A stretch of DNA of 64,000 nucleotides from Sipunculus nudus (GCA_026874595.1 CM049309.1:72462426-72526425); one strand, 5' to 3'. Shown: positions 48,007 to 60,994, counted from the stretch's first letter. The notes: a model not told the origin generated them from the sequence alone. Numbers and translations are program-made.

Positions 48007-49102
48007 ACCACCCCTCTCTGGGAATTATATCTCAGATTATTCTCATATGTTATGCTACCAGTAAGATTAAAAACTTGCAATTTATGTGTTTTTTAAAGTT
48101 ACTTCCATTACCTTTCCCAACTAAATTTTCAAAAAATTCTTTTGCCCAATCAAGTTTTTACCTGCTTGGTGATATTTTTTTCCATTTGGGAAATCTGTAG
48201 AATAGAAATACCTAATAATATAATTCTTGATCTTCCTTTTAAGAGTCAATGTATGTAGAAACGTGGTGGTATATTAAAACTATAAGCGGAAATTGTCTTT
48301 TTATTTCTTGAGAAGTATGTATATATTTTATGATATAACATTGGTATCCTGGAAGAGCTTTCAGGAACGTGGGGGTAAGCGTCCTAAACTCTCAAAATCT
48401 CTTACGGACGCTCGGTTCTGAGTGTTCTAGCGTCCGATGGGACGCGCGATTTTCTGGATTTAGCACCTTGTAGCAGTCAATGATCATTACCCGGTGCCTG
48501 AACCGAACCGGTCAGTTGTGTAAATGCCGTGTTGATAACTGTGGCTTACAGCAAATATCCATATAATAACACGATTTGTTATCATATAATGGTATGATAA
48601 TTACGTAAAATACGAAAATGATTCAATTATACACAACCCCTCATACTTGGACAAATATATATCATCGCCGCTTGGGACGCTCTAAACTCAGATGGGACTC
48701 CCCAAAATTTTTGCCTGAGCCTCCCGGACTCTTCAAATATTTTTCCTATTGAAAGCCCTGTATCCAAAAAGAGTATTTAAGATTCAATTTGTTCCTATGG
48801 TAATCCAGAATAATGAGAAATATATAGATGAAGACAATGTCAAAATTAGGTTGGGCTTTGTAAATAATCATTCTGTGTGTCCTCTTAAATCTTACAAGAA
48901 CTGCCGCGTCTTAATGTAGCGGTATCGAACTGCTACTGATATCTCCTCACCCTTTCATCCTCGTGTATTACTTGTTTCTGTTCATGATGGCCAGAAATTA
49001 ATGAAATGATAATTGAAGAATTTGTTCGTATCTGTTACTTGAAAACATTTGCATCAATTTATCTTCAAGGGTATGGGGATAACATGCAGGTTAGAGGGGG
49101 AC

Positions 49103-49164
<62 letters not shown>

Positions 49165-49199
49165 TATCTATAGATATTGAAACATCACGTTTATCCCTT

Positions 49200-49232
<33 letters not shown>

Positions 49233-50979
49233 TATACCGATTAATTCTAAACCAGGCTCAGATAAAAAATATTTTATAGAACACTCGGAACAGAGAAATT
49301 GAACCAAAGTCTATCATTCTTAATCTAACAATTGATATTTTAATTTTCAGTCTTTTTCTCTGAATAGCAGGAGATGATTACATTGGTCCTCCACCGTCGC
49401 TAAAAAGAGATGGGGTCGGGGGATATATACCCCCACCCCCTGTATTGAAGCTCGTGGATCTTGTAAGCTTTAAGATTCATACAGGCCTACCTTTGCATTC
49501 ATTATCCACGAAAATGCCATGGACCTTGTTGTTAGTGTTACAGGTGATGTACAAGGTTAAGAGCAGTGTACAATGTATTTCTTACAAATATTAGTCAAGC
49601 TATTCATTTATCACATGGCAAAAAAGGTGTAAACCAAATAATATGAATATTTGCACATCCAAGTGACAAATAAGTAAACATAAGTCAATAAAAATCACAC
49701 ACGTTAACGTATTTAATACCATGACCATAAATTCGAAGACGTCTTTGGAGTTTTGTCCCACGTAAAAGTCCATATGTATTCTTGTGTTGGTCTCAAACAA
49801 TGTCAGTGTTCATACTTAAACTTCAAAGAAATAAATTATTGATATGACTTGTTATTTCTTTTAAATTGGCATGATGTCTACTCTCTGTATTACAAACGTT
49901 GACTACATTCAGAGTCACATGGCAATGTATATAGGTTATGATGTCACTTTTTTCACAAGCTAGTCTAGCTCAAGAACTTTTTGAAGGCTTGTATTTATGA
50001 ATATAGACTAAACAACCACTAAATTTACAATGTGTATAGGTGCTCATGAAAAGTTAATGCAGCAATTTCGCTTGTTAAAGAATGGGAAGAAATGGGTGTG
50101 GTAAAAGGCTATGGTTCCTTGAGTTCTTATCTTTAAAAAATACATGTCCGTGTTTTTGTCCTCCAACGGTTCTTGACAACACACGCGCCGATAAAGAGAA
50201 CTATGGGTTGGTCCACGGACTGTAACATGCCGTGACGTAATGTTACAGACCAGTGTACACATTCTTTTGGTCATCCCACAAGAAATACTTGTCATAATTA
50301 TCTTAAAATGTGCATACATATTCCTGACACATCCTTTTCATAATATGTCTAAAGGTTTCTACTAAATAATTCAAATGATTCAGATATTCTGTAAATTTGA
50401 TGTTCACGTTTTTAACGATATTTTTTCGCCATTGACATCTGCAGGTTAATCCAATCCTCCTGTTCATGCCAGAAGAGACAGAGACCTATTTTCATATCTT
50501 TTCTACAACTTACAGATTTACCTCTATTTATAAATGGCGCAGACAATTTTACCTAATGTATTTGTAAATTTGTCATATTAAGAAGAAATTGGTACACGGT
50601 AATAACACCCTAAAACTCTCCATTCTAAGAAATAATTTAAGAATGGGACACATACGTAGAAACTGATAACTTTTTTTTCCTTAAAGCCTGTAATATCCTC
50701 TAGTTTGGTTTGGAACATATAAACTTTACACTCTCTCGACATATTTTTTTAAAACACAATTTACAGCTCTTTTTTAATAATTTGAATTGCCGTTTGAGCC
50801 TTTTTTTACCCATATTTTGCTGCTGGTACTCTTAATAATAATGACACATATACAAATCTATATATGCACCGATAGCTCCTGACAAGCTGCATTCGAATTT
50901 GTGGAGAAATGATTCCTAACTTTTAATAAAAACAATATATCGTGTGGAACATTAATTGTCGACATTTCATGAGAATTGA

Positions 50980-50980
<1 letters not shown>
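46399..50980. other. intergenic, no gene seen
   Basis: Long AT-rich stretch. A poly-C then (AC)n run near 47,975-48,008; (AT)n at 49,109-49,160; (CT)n then (AT)n at 49,199-49,231. No coding segment recognised on either strand. Confidence 0.4.

Positions 50981-50981
<1 letters not shown>

Positions 50982-51032
<51 letters not shown>
50982..51032. repeat. (AT)n microsatellite
   Basis: Uninterrupted (AT)n. Confidence 0.95.
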
Positions 51033-51036
<4 letters not shown>

Positions 51037-51177
51037 CAACCATGCACAAATCAAAATACTCAATACGTGAATGAATAAATTAACAAATAAAATGAATATA
51101 TAAAGTCGACATAGAGTTAGGTATACAAGTTCTATTTGATTTGAGAGTAAGGATGATATTTTAATACCAGAAACAAA

Positions 51178-51440
51178 CCTAATAGTCCAGCTGTTAAGAG
51201 AAGAATTGTGCAAAAAGTGAAAGAAGCATGAAACTTGGCATAATAGTTGGCCAGACCATACTCAATATTTCCAGATATAGGGCCAAGCGGAAATCACCCA
51301 ATGTTGGTCAAAATCCAAGATGGCGGCCAAGATGGCCGCCGGATTATAAAATATCAATACAGTCGGTTATATTTGTCCTATGATGCTTTCCAAGTGCACT
51401 ATTCCTATGTTTTCGGGGTCGATAAATTCATTTATAAGGT
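51178..51440 (+). repeat. dispersed repeat family C, carries YY1-type motifs
   Basis: Contains AGAATTGTGCAAAAAGTGAAAGAAGCATG, ATATTTCCAGATATAGGGCC and, at 51,315-51,340, two head-to-tail AAGATGGC words flanked by GCCGCC. The reverse complement matches two units at 54,170-54,770. Confidence 0.65.
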
Positions 51441-51920
51441 TTTAAAGTATGTAAAATGACTATGTGAATGAATCCTGGTTTTGTTTATATTAAAATTGTC
51501 CCAAATTTGCGTTCATTTACTGGCACATGTACAGCAAACATTATTTGTTTGGTTTTGCACAGTACTCGCATACATTGTGATTGTATTCAAATGAAAGTGT
51601 CCTTTGATGACTTGGATTTGTCTGCTTTGTCATTCATTTGGATGCTTGAATTGTATAAAAGTTTTATTGCAATATTCTTCCTTTGAATTTTCCTTTATTT
51701 GCATACTTACAAATGTAATTGCTTTAAAGAGGTGATGGTTGCAAAAAACTTATCTGTTGACATCTGCAATAAAATTAGGATTGAACTTGATATGTCCGTA
51801 AACACTAATCATTAGAATGTTTTAAACCTACATACATGTAATTAGAGTTTACGATCAGCTTTCATGTAAACCTCTGTTAGTGCAATTGGGAAATATTTAA
51901 TGCATAATTCCAACTATGCT

Positions 51921-51923
<3 letters not shown>

Positions 51924-51979
<56 letters not shown>
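51924..51979. repeat. (AT)n microsatellite
   Basis: Uninterrupted (AT)n. Confidence 0.95.
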
Positions 51980-51982
<3 letters not shown>

Positions 51983-52039
51983 CCCTATGTCTGTTTCTAT
52001 GTAATGTAATGGACAATCGAGTGGTAAAACGCTTAATCA

Positions 52040-53960
52040 TCATCGTTCCTATAAGTGGGTTGTAATGGCCCGTCCAAAGTGGGTGAATTCCTCCTTGTCC
52101 TTTGCTTTCCTCCACCCCTGTATATATACCGCCAAACGCCACCATCCGAGCCATGGAGAGTGGCTTGTAATAGTTATTACAACTAACTGTCAATATAAAC
52201 TATATATTATAATAAAATAAATGAGACAATCCGTATAATATAGAGTTTATCTTGCTTCTAACTTTTATATCAAACTGAATGCGTGCGTGGCAGGATACAG
52301 ACCTATGTAAGAAGCTGACACCTGTCAGCTGTATTATTCTGCCTTGTGACCCTACTGAAATTGTAATTGTCCTTTTTTATCAGCACACACAACGGTTTAA
52401 GTTGATATTTTTTTTAATACTGCACCTTTAAATGAAAGTGTCATTTGCTGGGGTAGGTTTTATTATATTAATATTTCATTTCTGATTTCCTCTGTTCGAT
52501 ATTCCATTTTTTTCATGCTAACGAATGTATTAATTGCTTTGCAGAGGTGAGAGATGAAAATTACTTAGGTATCCCGTCTCGTATCAAAGTGGGAGCTTGA
52601 TATATCCGTGAAGAATAGTTAGGACTTTTTCAAAATCTACAAACATGATTCATGTTTCAAAGGAAAAACTTTTATTTATAATTTATTTAGACTACATGCG
52701 TGCATGACAAGACATGCGCTTATGTAGAAGCTCACACCTGTTTGGTGTACAGATTCTTAGCTTTTTTTTTGCCATGAAGTGATGGCTTTCAGACTGTATG
52801 TTGGCATGAAAACAGAATCAACACACATTTAGAAGTGCGCAACATGTTGCTATATGCTGCCTTTTAATATGGCGATAAATGCATGAAATAATCAATACTC
52901 ATGTAGATACCTTTTGCAGATTACTATTTTTGTTATATGGTGATGATGCAGACTCTAGACTGTATGCTCGTATGAAAGAACCAACACGTGTCAGTAAAAT
53001 ATCACTGCCCTTTGTTGTGATGATTTCTTTGTGATATAGAACTAGTTCCTTGCCAACAATTTGCCATTATAATTCACTTTGCATAATGTGTTAATGTCAA
53101 CAAAATCTTTTCATTTGCTGGTATTATGCACATTCGTAGATTCATGTTGTACCTGCATGTATTGTAAGAAATATTTACTACATATATGAGTCGGTGCTGC
53201 CAGGTTCAAGCTAGCTCATCTTTCATGGATGGATGCTCAGAAAATGGAAAAGCAAGGCGGAAGATATAGAGAGTCTAATTCACAAAACAAGGTTAAGAAA
53301 TATAATGCACCCTCAGGTTCCAGACATGCATTTTATCTTCAACTTGATTACCTAAAAATTCAATACAAAGTTTGGTTTGAGTTTTTATCGACCTGTTTGG
53401 TGATTGTGCCTTCAGCTTCTGAGATCTGGCACCTAAGTACATTTACACTTTCCCTTTGTCAGTTTATGTCCAATTGCAGAATGTTTGGGAAACTTGTATT
53501 TCATACCATCTGCTTCATTAAGTGAACCTACATTTTTGAGAATACACTATTTCTGAATATTATTACTGAACAGAACAGTTCATTAAAGCATTCTTTGTAA
53601 TATTGCCAGAAATTTTTTAAAACCTGTGTTTGAATATTTTCTTTTAGATTTGGCAGGATAAGAGCGTTTTACTTTCGGTAAAACACACACAATTCCAACT
53701 CACTATCGGTTCCTTTTATCTTATGTGCAAGGTTCAGTTCGATCTTCCGTTTTGCATCTTATGCACTTGAAGATAAAATATGTACTGAGTCTTCACGCAA
53801 GCAATGAGTCTGCAAGCTGGCAAAAGAACCATGAACACATAAACAAAAGTTTCTATAACATGGATTGTACAACTGGTTATAATAACAACTACAAGGCTCT
53901 TTCCATGGGTCGGATGGCAAAGTAGTGGATGGAATCAGAGGACACGAACAAAACAACCGA
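52040..53960. repeat. region flanked by inverted repeats, with internal direct repeats
   Basis: The left arm (about 52,085-52,195, with CCATCCGAGCCATGGAGAG) matches the reverse complement of the right arm (about 53,865-53,945, with CTTTCCATGGGTCGGATGG). Inside, diverged direct repeats share ATGCGTGC(G/A)TG, TGTAGAAGCT(C/G)ACACCTGT (52,275-52,330 and 52,690-52,745), and ATTGCTTT(G/A)(C/A)AGAGGTGA recurs at 51,718 and 52,535. No protein recognised. Confidence 0.5.
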
Positions 53961-54169
53961 CTCTGTACGGACCTTTACCAATCGACTGTACCTTTCATTA
54001 CATTGAAAGAGACAGTGTTTGAATACTTAAATTAACAAATTTATTAAAATTCAGCAGGGTAATCAACAAATACGTTTTACCGTTAGATGTACAATTTAAG
54101 TACAATTTCAATACCAACAAAATCAGACTTCATTCACACATTCATGATACAGACCTCAAACCCGTATAA

Positions 54170-54770
54170 ATGAATTTCTCGACCCCCATAACATAAAAAC
54201 AGTGCACTTGCAATGCATTCTATGATAAATATAACCGGCTGTATTGGTATTTTATATTTCGATGGCCATCTTGGATTTTACCAAGACACGGTGAATTTCG
54301 CTCGGCTTATCTGAACATATAGAGTATAGTCTGGAAAATTATTATGCCAAGATTCATTCTTCTTTCATCTTTTGCACAATTTTCTCAATATGCAGCTTCA
54401 CCGCTGGACTTATGGAAATATTACCAAAATCTTGATAAAAACCGAGCTAATGAGTATCTGAAGAGGTTTGAGACCCAAAAATTGAATTTCTAAGCCCAAA
54501 GAACATAATATCAGAGTATTTGCAATGTTTTCTGGGGACATTATAACTCAAGTTATTGACATTTTCTAATCTGGCGGTCATCTTGGCCGCCATCTTGGAT
54601 TTTGGCCAAGATAATTTTTTTTTCAGCTTGGCCCTATATCTGATATTTATCAATAAGCTCCAAATAATACTTTTGCCAACTTTCATGCTTCTTTCATTTT
54701 TTGCACAATTCCTCCAAATATGGGAACTTAACCGCTGGACTAAAATACATTGCTGCGCGGAGATAAACAT
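54170..54770 (-). repeat. dispersed repeat family C, two units
   Basis: Two tandem units of about 290 bp, each running from GAATTTCT through a CATCTTGGATTTT word and CTTTCAT..TTTTGCACAATT to ACCGCTGGACT. The unit at 54,455-54,770 keeps the paired motif at 54,573-54,598 (one mismatch to the 51.3 kb copy). Confidence 0.65.
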
Positions 54771-55249
54771 TTATTGTCACCAAAATATGTATTCAACCGC
54801 TGACACCAGATAAAAAGGTTAACTATATGGTATAAATCTGATTACTACAAATTAAGTTTGCAATCATATATAATCTGTATATAGAGAGCTTAACAAAAAC
54901 AAATAAATACATAGATAAATAAATAAATGATAATAATAATAATGGTGTAGTAATAATTTAAACAGTATAATTAAAAATGATATCAGGAAAAGACTGCTGA
55001 AAGAGTCTTTGTTTATAATTCAAACAAACTAATGATTGGGTGATCAACCTTGATATATACTTAAATTATAATAATATACATACATGTTGTGTTATAAACT
55101 ATTTTGATTTAACAAATACTTGGCAGTACTTCTTACCATTTTAGCTCATTGGGGCATGGGAGTATTGTATATAACATGTAGACTTTCCCTGGAGTGTTAA
55201 AACCACTGTGAGGTTGTTTAATAATCTGATAGCATTATTTCACGCACTA

Positions 55250-55660
55250 ACATGGTGATTTTTCACCTGTAATTATCTAAGCTGATCTTACAGTGAGGAA
55301 TGTCGCTGTTACTTGATCATTACTTTATGAGTTGTCGTATGTATTTTAGCCAAGTGAGAGGGCATGTCACGGCCATGCGGGGCCTAGAATAAATACCGTG
55401 CGCAATGTGAGGCCAGACAGGGCACAGAAAAACTACTGTATATGAAAAATACGTATTAATGACTATAAGCTGATGGTACAGTGTGCGAGTAAATCTCGCT
55501 GTATAAGTAGACCAGTGGTTTAAATATTTAAGCCCAGTGAGCGGACATGTTTCGGCCAGACAAGGCTCCATATAAATACCGTTAAAGTTGGGAGGCCAGA
55601 CAAAGCACAAAAAAATAATGTTCTTTAAATATGACATGGTGATAAGTTTTTCCACCTGAT
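55250..55660. repeat. degenerate tandem repeat, period about 190 bp
   Basis: At least two units share AGTGAG(A/C)GG(G/A)CATGT, TAAATACCGT and GAGGCCAGACA(G/A)(G/A)GCACA. The minus-strand frame over it is a by-product. Confidence 0.55.
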
Positions 55661-56891
55661 GTTACCCCTAGTTTTATTTACCTGGAATAACACTTAAAAA
55701 AGAGCCCAGATTATGCCCTTACGGGAATCCTAGCAGAGAGTCCCTTTATTTATCCTTTGTGATCTTAATTTATCATTCGTATTTTAAAAATTTAGATCAT
55801 TGTTTTACCTTTTTAATGATTCACCAAGGGGCTGCTTATCGGTATCCATTATGTGTGATTATGTGTAGACTTTTATTTTTCTTGACTACTCATGTATATG
55901 TGCGAGGCGCAGAAAGGTCACTTGTTTTTATAGGAATAGATACTGCTGTTTTGTTTTCATTTCAGATGTTCCTTTCGTGTGTGGACATACAACCACCTGC
56001 CATTTAACCAAACGCAATGCTAACACAACAAGAGACTGTATATACTTCCTGCATCAATCTACCGGCATTGTAAAAAGGACTTGAATGCTGTTAAAGCTTC
56101 TTGATTAATCTTAATATTAATGAAAATATTTATAAACATATTGATATTTATTTACGATTCTTTTGCACGGTTGGCCTGTGTATGGTGCCACCTGTCGAAC
56201 TTTTAATGAAACTTGATTGGTCTATTATATCCATGTGCATGTTTTATTGTTATATATGATATCACGTATCAAAAAGTGTAAAAAATTCGGATAGGGGCAA
56301 TGATGCAGCTTTCATGCTGTAGTCTGTCATTGGCCGATAGCCTGACATAGGCCCAGTTTTCAATCGACTGACCAACCGCTTTAAGGCAACCACAGGCAGC
56401 TAATGACTCCGATCACTGTGCACCAAACTGGTGAGAGTTAGGGTTTGAGGCCACTCGGATCCAAGCAGTAAGACTGCATGCAAAGAATCAGCATCCCAGT
56501 GCTGACTCCAGCACCAATTAGGCTCATGGATGGTTGATTTTTGTCCGTGCTGATTACATCCAGTGGTTATCCCCGTTTAAACAGCAGTCATTCTTCCTAG
56601 CCGGATATGCATCTTTTAATATCATATTGAACTTAAGAGTAAAATTGAAGTTTGATAATTTTAAGGTTAAGAACTTAATTTTTATTTCAGTCAAACAGTG
56701 TTGTCAAACAGTTTGTGCAAGAACATGCTATCCAGTCCCTTCCCCCCCCCCCCTCAGAATTAGTGAGCAAACTACAATATAATTATCAGATTATAATTTA
56801 ATAAAAGAGTCGGTTGGGTGGGTCTCTATTCGAAATAATTGGTGAAATAAGATCATTTTTGTTGCATTCTGTGTCATTATCGTAACATTAA

Positions 56892-56935
<44 letters not shown>

Positions 56936-57385
56936 TAATATGTATATATATGAAAGAAAATCTTAGATTCTGCAAATAATCAATTCAGAATTTCAGTATT
57001 CTTATAACGTTAAAAACAAAACACAAAACAAGAGAAACAATTTTCAAATCATTGATGTACTTAGGGTATGGATGAAAAGAGTCAATCATTCAAATCAACT
57101 CATTAATTATTTTTTGGAATCCATGATTTTTTTCCCTCCAGTTTCGTAGTAATCTCATGACAGATTCAGAAACAATGTCCCCGGGACATTATTTGCAGAT
57201 GAAAATTTCTAGTGGCTTAGTGCCACAAAGTTATGTGAGCGAGAGTGTGGGCTGAAGAATGCAGAATTTAGCTGAAGTAATAGAAATTCGCTGATATGAT
57301 ATGGCTTGCTATTGTAACAAGAGTGAAACACGTTGAGCAGAATATTTTCATGTCCCCATGAGTGGAAACACCACTATGCTTTCCT
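55661..57385. other. intergenic, no gene seen
   Basis: (AT)n at 56,894-56,932 and a poly-C run near 56,743. A GGTTTGAGGCCACTC word near 56,440 is only a weak box-B lookalike. No gene recognised. Confidence 0.4.
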
Positions 57386-57965
57386 TCATTCCGAACACCT
57401 CAGCCGAATCCGTTGGCGTCTAGCCTCGGATGTACATATAGTGGTCGCCGTGGAAAGTATTTCGGAAAGGCCAGGTCACGGCAAGGTCAACTGCAACTCT
57501 GTTGCGCGCCTTGTACGAGCAAAACAATGTATTTTAAGTACAGGTACTGCCATTCCTAACACATTCTAACACCAAAGCTATAAGACAACACTGATCCAAA
57601 AATAGAGGGGAAAATCCAAGGTGTACTGATTTTGACCGCACGAGAATACAGTTCACGCCAGGAAGTCCATCCCCAGTGGGCGATGTATGAGGCATTTGTG
57701 ATAAACTGAGTTTTCTAATTAAATTATTGACAGAACTTGGTCATTTTTGAATATTAGCAAAATATCAAGCCCATATATTACAAATAATATATGGCAAATC
57801 AATGTATTCTTTATGGAAACTGTGGTCTTCTTAGACGAGTCAGTGAAAATGACAACCCGGTGGATTTCGGGCGAACTGTACCATAATTGGTGTATCCTTG
57901 GGCCATAAATATATCCGAAGCGAAAAGCCAACAGATTCGGCCGAGGTATTCCGAGTGTGCTTTCA
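57386..57965. repeat. inverted repeat pair upstream of DSE copy C
   Basis: CAGCCGAATCCGTTGGCGTC ... CCTCGGATGTACATATAG (57,400-57,440) is matched in reverse complement by ATAAATATATCCGAAGC ... GCCAACAGATTCGGCCGAGG (57,905-57,945). The arms are about 60 bp with several mismatches, spaced about 450 bp. Confidence 0.5.
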
Positions 57966-58099
57966 ATGAAGCTCGATCTGATTTTCCAAAACAAATGCCA
58001 GACCATTCACTACACCGAGGCCTTTTGAACCAGTTCGGCCCAGTTAAAACCCTTTTTTTAAATAGCCTAATTGATTTCAAAAGGCCGAAGCGTAGTGAT

Positions 58100-58240
58100 C
58101 GAAGACTTGACCACACCGAACGAGGCGCGCAGTTTTTATTGGGTGACGACCTTTTATACGGTCCTGCAAAGCGGAGAAAATGTTTGCAGCGTTGCACACC
58201 GCGGTGCATCTCGGTGTTCGGTGTGGTCAATCCAGTGGAT
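58100..58240. repeat. short inverted repeat in presumed 5' intron of DSE copy C
   Basis: GACCACACCGAAC (58,109-58,121) and its exact reverse complement (58,216-58,228). A third related word, GTTCGTTGTGGCCAC, is at about 58,270. Likely a small MITE ending less than 100 nt before the splice acceptor. Confidence 0.5.
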
Positions 58241-58307
58241 ATAAATGTATGTTTTTTTTCGCAGCGCAGCGTTCGTTGTGGCCACTTCTTAATGAATCAT
58301 TTTAATA

Positions 58308-58321
58308 TTCTTTAATTTCAG
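58308..58321 (+). promoter_or_regulatory. splice acceptor just before DSE copy C start
   Basis: TTCTTTAATTTCAG ends at 58,321, 20 nt before the ATG at 58,342. Confidence 0.55.
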
Positions 58322-58341
58322 AAACGCTTGCAAAGTTCCAG

Positions 58342-60870
58342 ATGAAATATTTTCTACGTGGTCACAAAATGGATGGTCTGTGCAGGTACATGCACGTAGA
58401 ATTATTAGGGATAATAGTACTCGTGATCTTGACAGCTTATGGCTCTCAGAAGAGGTCAAACGGAACTACTGCACCAAATCACAATAAACCATATGCCAAA
58501 TCTATTTTAAAAAACATTAGGAATAACCATGGATGGACAAAGTTTCCTATGCTTTACTTCGGAGCTGCCCGTGTGAAAGAACTGCGAAAGGCCGCGAGAA
58601 CGACCCATCGATAGTTAACTGTTGAGCTGAAACGAAACAAAGAACGTATCATGAATGTTTCTCATCCACTGATGCCCCCAGAGAAATACGAACAGTTTGC
58701 AGCACACTGGAATGTAATGTACGGCAATAACCTGCCTCTGCTGGCCCTATACTACTTGTTGCACCCTGCAGATAAAGACCTGCATGGCTTCATCTTAACG
58801 TATATGGACCGCATGGTGTCTTACCCAGCATGGATTGCGGCTAAATCTGCCTCAGATGACCTGCCCATGGCACACTCATTAGCCGGTTTTGTAACAGCTT
58901 ATGATTTCATGTGGCCCTATCTCGACTCAGAACGGCGCTTAATTTATATAGAAAAGATTGCCAATGTTACAAAGAGAATGTACAGGTTATCCTACAAGCG
59001 ACCATGGAGCAGACACTACCTGCACAACCACATTTCCACCAACGTAGTCTCAACTTTAATGGGCGCTTTAGTAGCAGAGGTTTACTTTGAGGAAGCTGCC
59101 ATTTGGAGAATGCAGAGCGTATTGCTGTATGAAAAAACTATCAAACTAATACAATATATCAAGGATGGATCCCTGGATGAAGGGGTGGGGTATGCAGGCT
59201 ACACGTTCCGTTCAATGTCTCAGTACATTTATTTGGTAAAACGACACCTTGGCATTGATCATTATGGGCTTCCTTGGTTGAGAAATCACTTTGATTTCAT
59301 TTACTTTACCGTACTTCCGGGGATGCGATATACATTGGGCATCGCAGATTCCTCTCCACATTGGTTCTATGGGCCGGAGAGTCAGCTTGTATTTTTGGAT
59401 ACTTTTGTGCTCAGAAACGGATCCGGAAATTGGTTGGCACAGGAGATCCGGAAGCACAAAAGTCACGTGACACAGGATGATCAGGCACATTCAACACTGC
59501 ACACAGAATTCATTTGGCTCGATCCAACCCTTGCACCTAAACCCCCTTTAAATCACGGGGATGCTGTATCTATGCTATTCGGTGAGTGGGGTGTTTTTAT
59601 TTATCAATCAGAAACTATTGATAGTGGGGACACTAGGAGCTTTCTTTCATTCAAGTCTTCATTTCTTCAAGGCAGAACCATGTTCCATATGGCAAACAGG
59701 CTTAATGCTTCGGAGATCCCATCTTTCATTTACGGATGGAAATCTTTCAACCCAGGGCACGAACATCCAGACCAGAATTCGTTCACATACGCACCAAAAG
59801 GAAAAATGTTTATCACCGAAGGATATTACTCCTTAAAGTATTCACATCTCAACAATATCTTGACCTTTGGACCGTCGAATGTCAGTCGATGTACACAGAC
59901 CACGGCTGGGCAGCTAGGGGATTGTGGGACTTGGCTTCGATGGCAGAAAGGCGAAGAGTCGTTTGCTCATGGGAGGATTTTAGCACATGCCAGACAAAAT
60001 AATATTTGCTACGTGGCAGGAGAGGCTGTTGGTGCTTACCACAGTTCTCTTGGTTTAAAGAGTGTGGAAAGAACATTATTGCTACTGGACGATGATATCT
60101 TAGTCATTACGGATTACATTCTCACTAACCCTGACAGCAACCTTCGGTTTACGAATGCGCACTTTAACAATGCATTCTACAACTTTAGCGCTACATACTT
60201 TAGTCCTGGTCTTTACGGAGCAGAAATCAATGACCAGGGTTCAATAATGAAAATATTTTGGGTGACTATGAGCGGAGAATCACCGAAACCAACAATATCT
60301 TTTGTCGACGGTAGCCTTGGAAGACACCCGAACAGGGTTTCAAATGTCAATGTTACATTTAAGATTGCTAAACCCGGTGAATGGACAAAGCTTGTTTTTG
60401 TTTTGGGAGGACCTGTTACTGCTATGTCATCACTGAGTTTGGAAGAAAACAAAAACAACACTGACACAATAACTCTAGCCACCACAGATCATAGGCAGTT
60501 TAGTATAACTATATCCCGACCTGTCAACGTTACACAATCACATATCGTCATCCGTGAAAGGGGCTCCGATCTTTTGACCTATTTTCCTGTCACCACCCTC
60601 AAAAACAACATTCGCCCAACAGAAAAAAATAAATACAGCATGTATGATACAAGTGAGAACCTTTTCATACCTTCTAGACTATCAATCGCGCTGCTGTGTA
60701 TTATGCAAGTGATCTTCATGACGTTGGTATGTAAGAATAATAAGCTGAGGTTCTCTTTAGGGATTTTAGTAATTGAACTAGCTACTATATCAGTTTTTGT
60801 GACAGGCATTTTGCTTAACGTAGGAAATATACAGCATAAGTTTTTTTTAAAGAGATTCAAATTTAATTAA
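58342..60870 (+). pseudogene. DSE: dermatan-sulfate epimerase-like, copy C, one in-frame TAG
   Basis: Reads as a full-length DSE paralogue (843 codons including both stops) interrupted only by TAG at 58,612-58,614 (codon 91), where copy B has His in TTHRHITEAL. Both sides are in the same frame and the 739 codons after 58,651 are clean. The N-terminus is MKYFLRGHKMDGLCRYMHVELLG, with a hydrophobic signal segment. Catalytic positions are kept: YLHNHISTN, DGSLDEGVGY and NPGHEHPDQNSFTYAP. Two C-terminal membrane segments are present. An ATG at 58,651 could restart translation but would lose the signal peptide and the PMLYF motif. Options are a recent pseudogene, a nonsense allele, a sequencing error or stop readthrough. 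The preserved frame says any loss is recent. Closest to copy B. Confidence 0.85.
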
Positions 60871-60992
60871 ATACTGTATAGTAGGCCTTTGTTTAAATCC
60901 TTACGAACAAAGGTTTAAAACGAGCTTATACGTTGATTATCCGCTACAACAAAACGTCTCCACCTCAGTCTGATTGTAAACGAACGTTCAGA

Positions 60993-60994
<2 letters not shown>

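Noticed and set aside
55320-55655. 111-codon minus-strand frame with an internal protein repeat
   Set aside because: The repeat is at the DNA level (period about 190 bp) and extends beyond the frame; no coding support.
56281-56530. Possible tRNA-derived SINE
   Set aside because: One GGTTTGAGGCC word resembles box B, but no convincing box A, tail or second copy was seen.
57887-58315. 142-codon plus-strand frame upstream of DSE copy C
   Set aside because: Runs over two inverted repeats and ends at the splice acceptor; no recognisable product.
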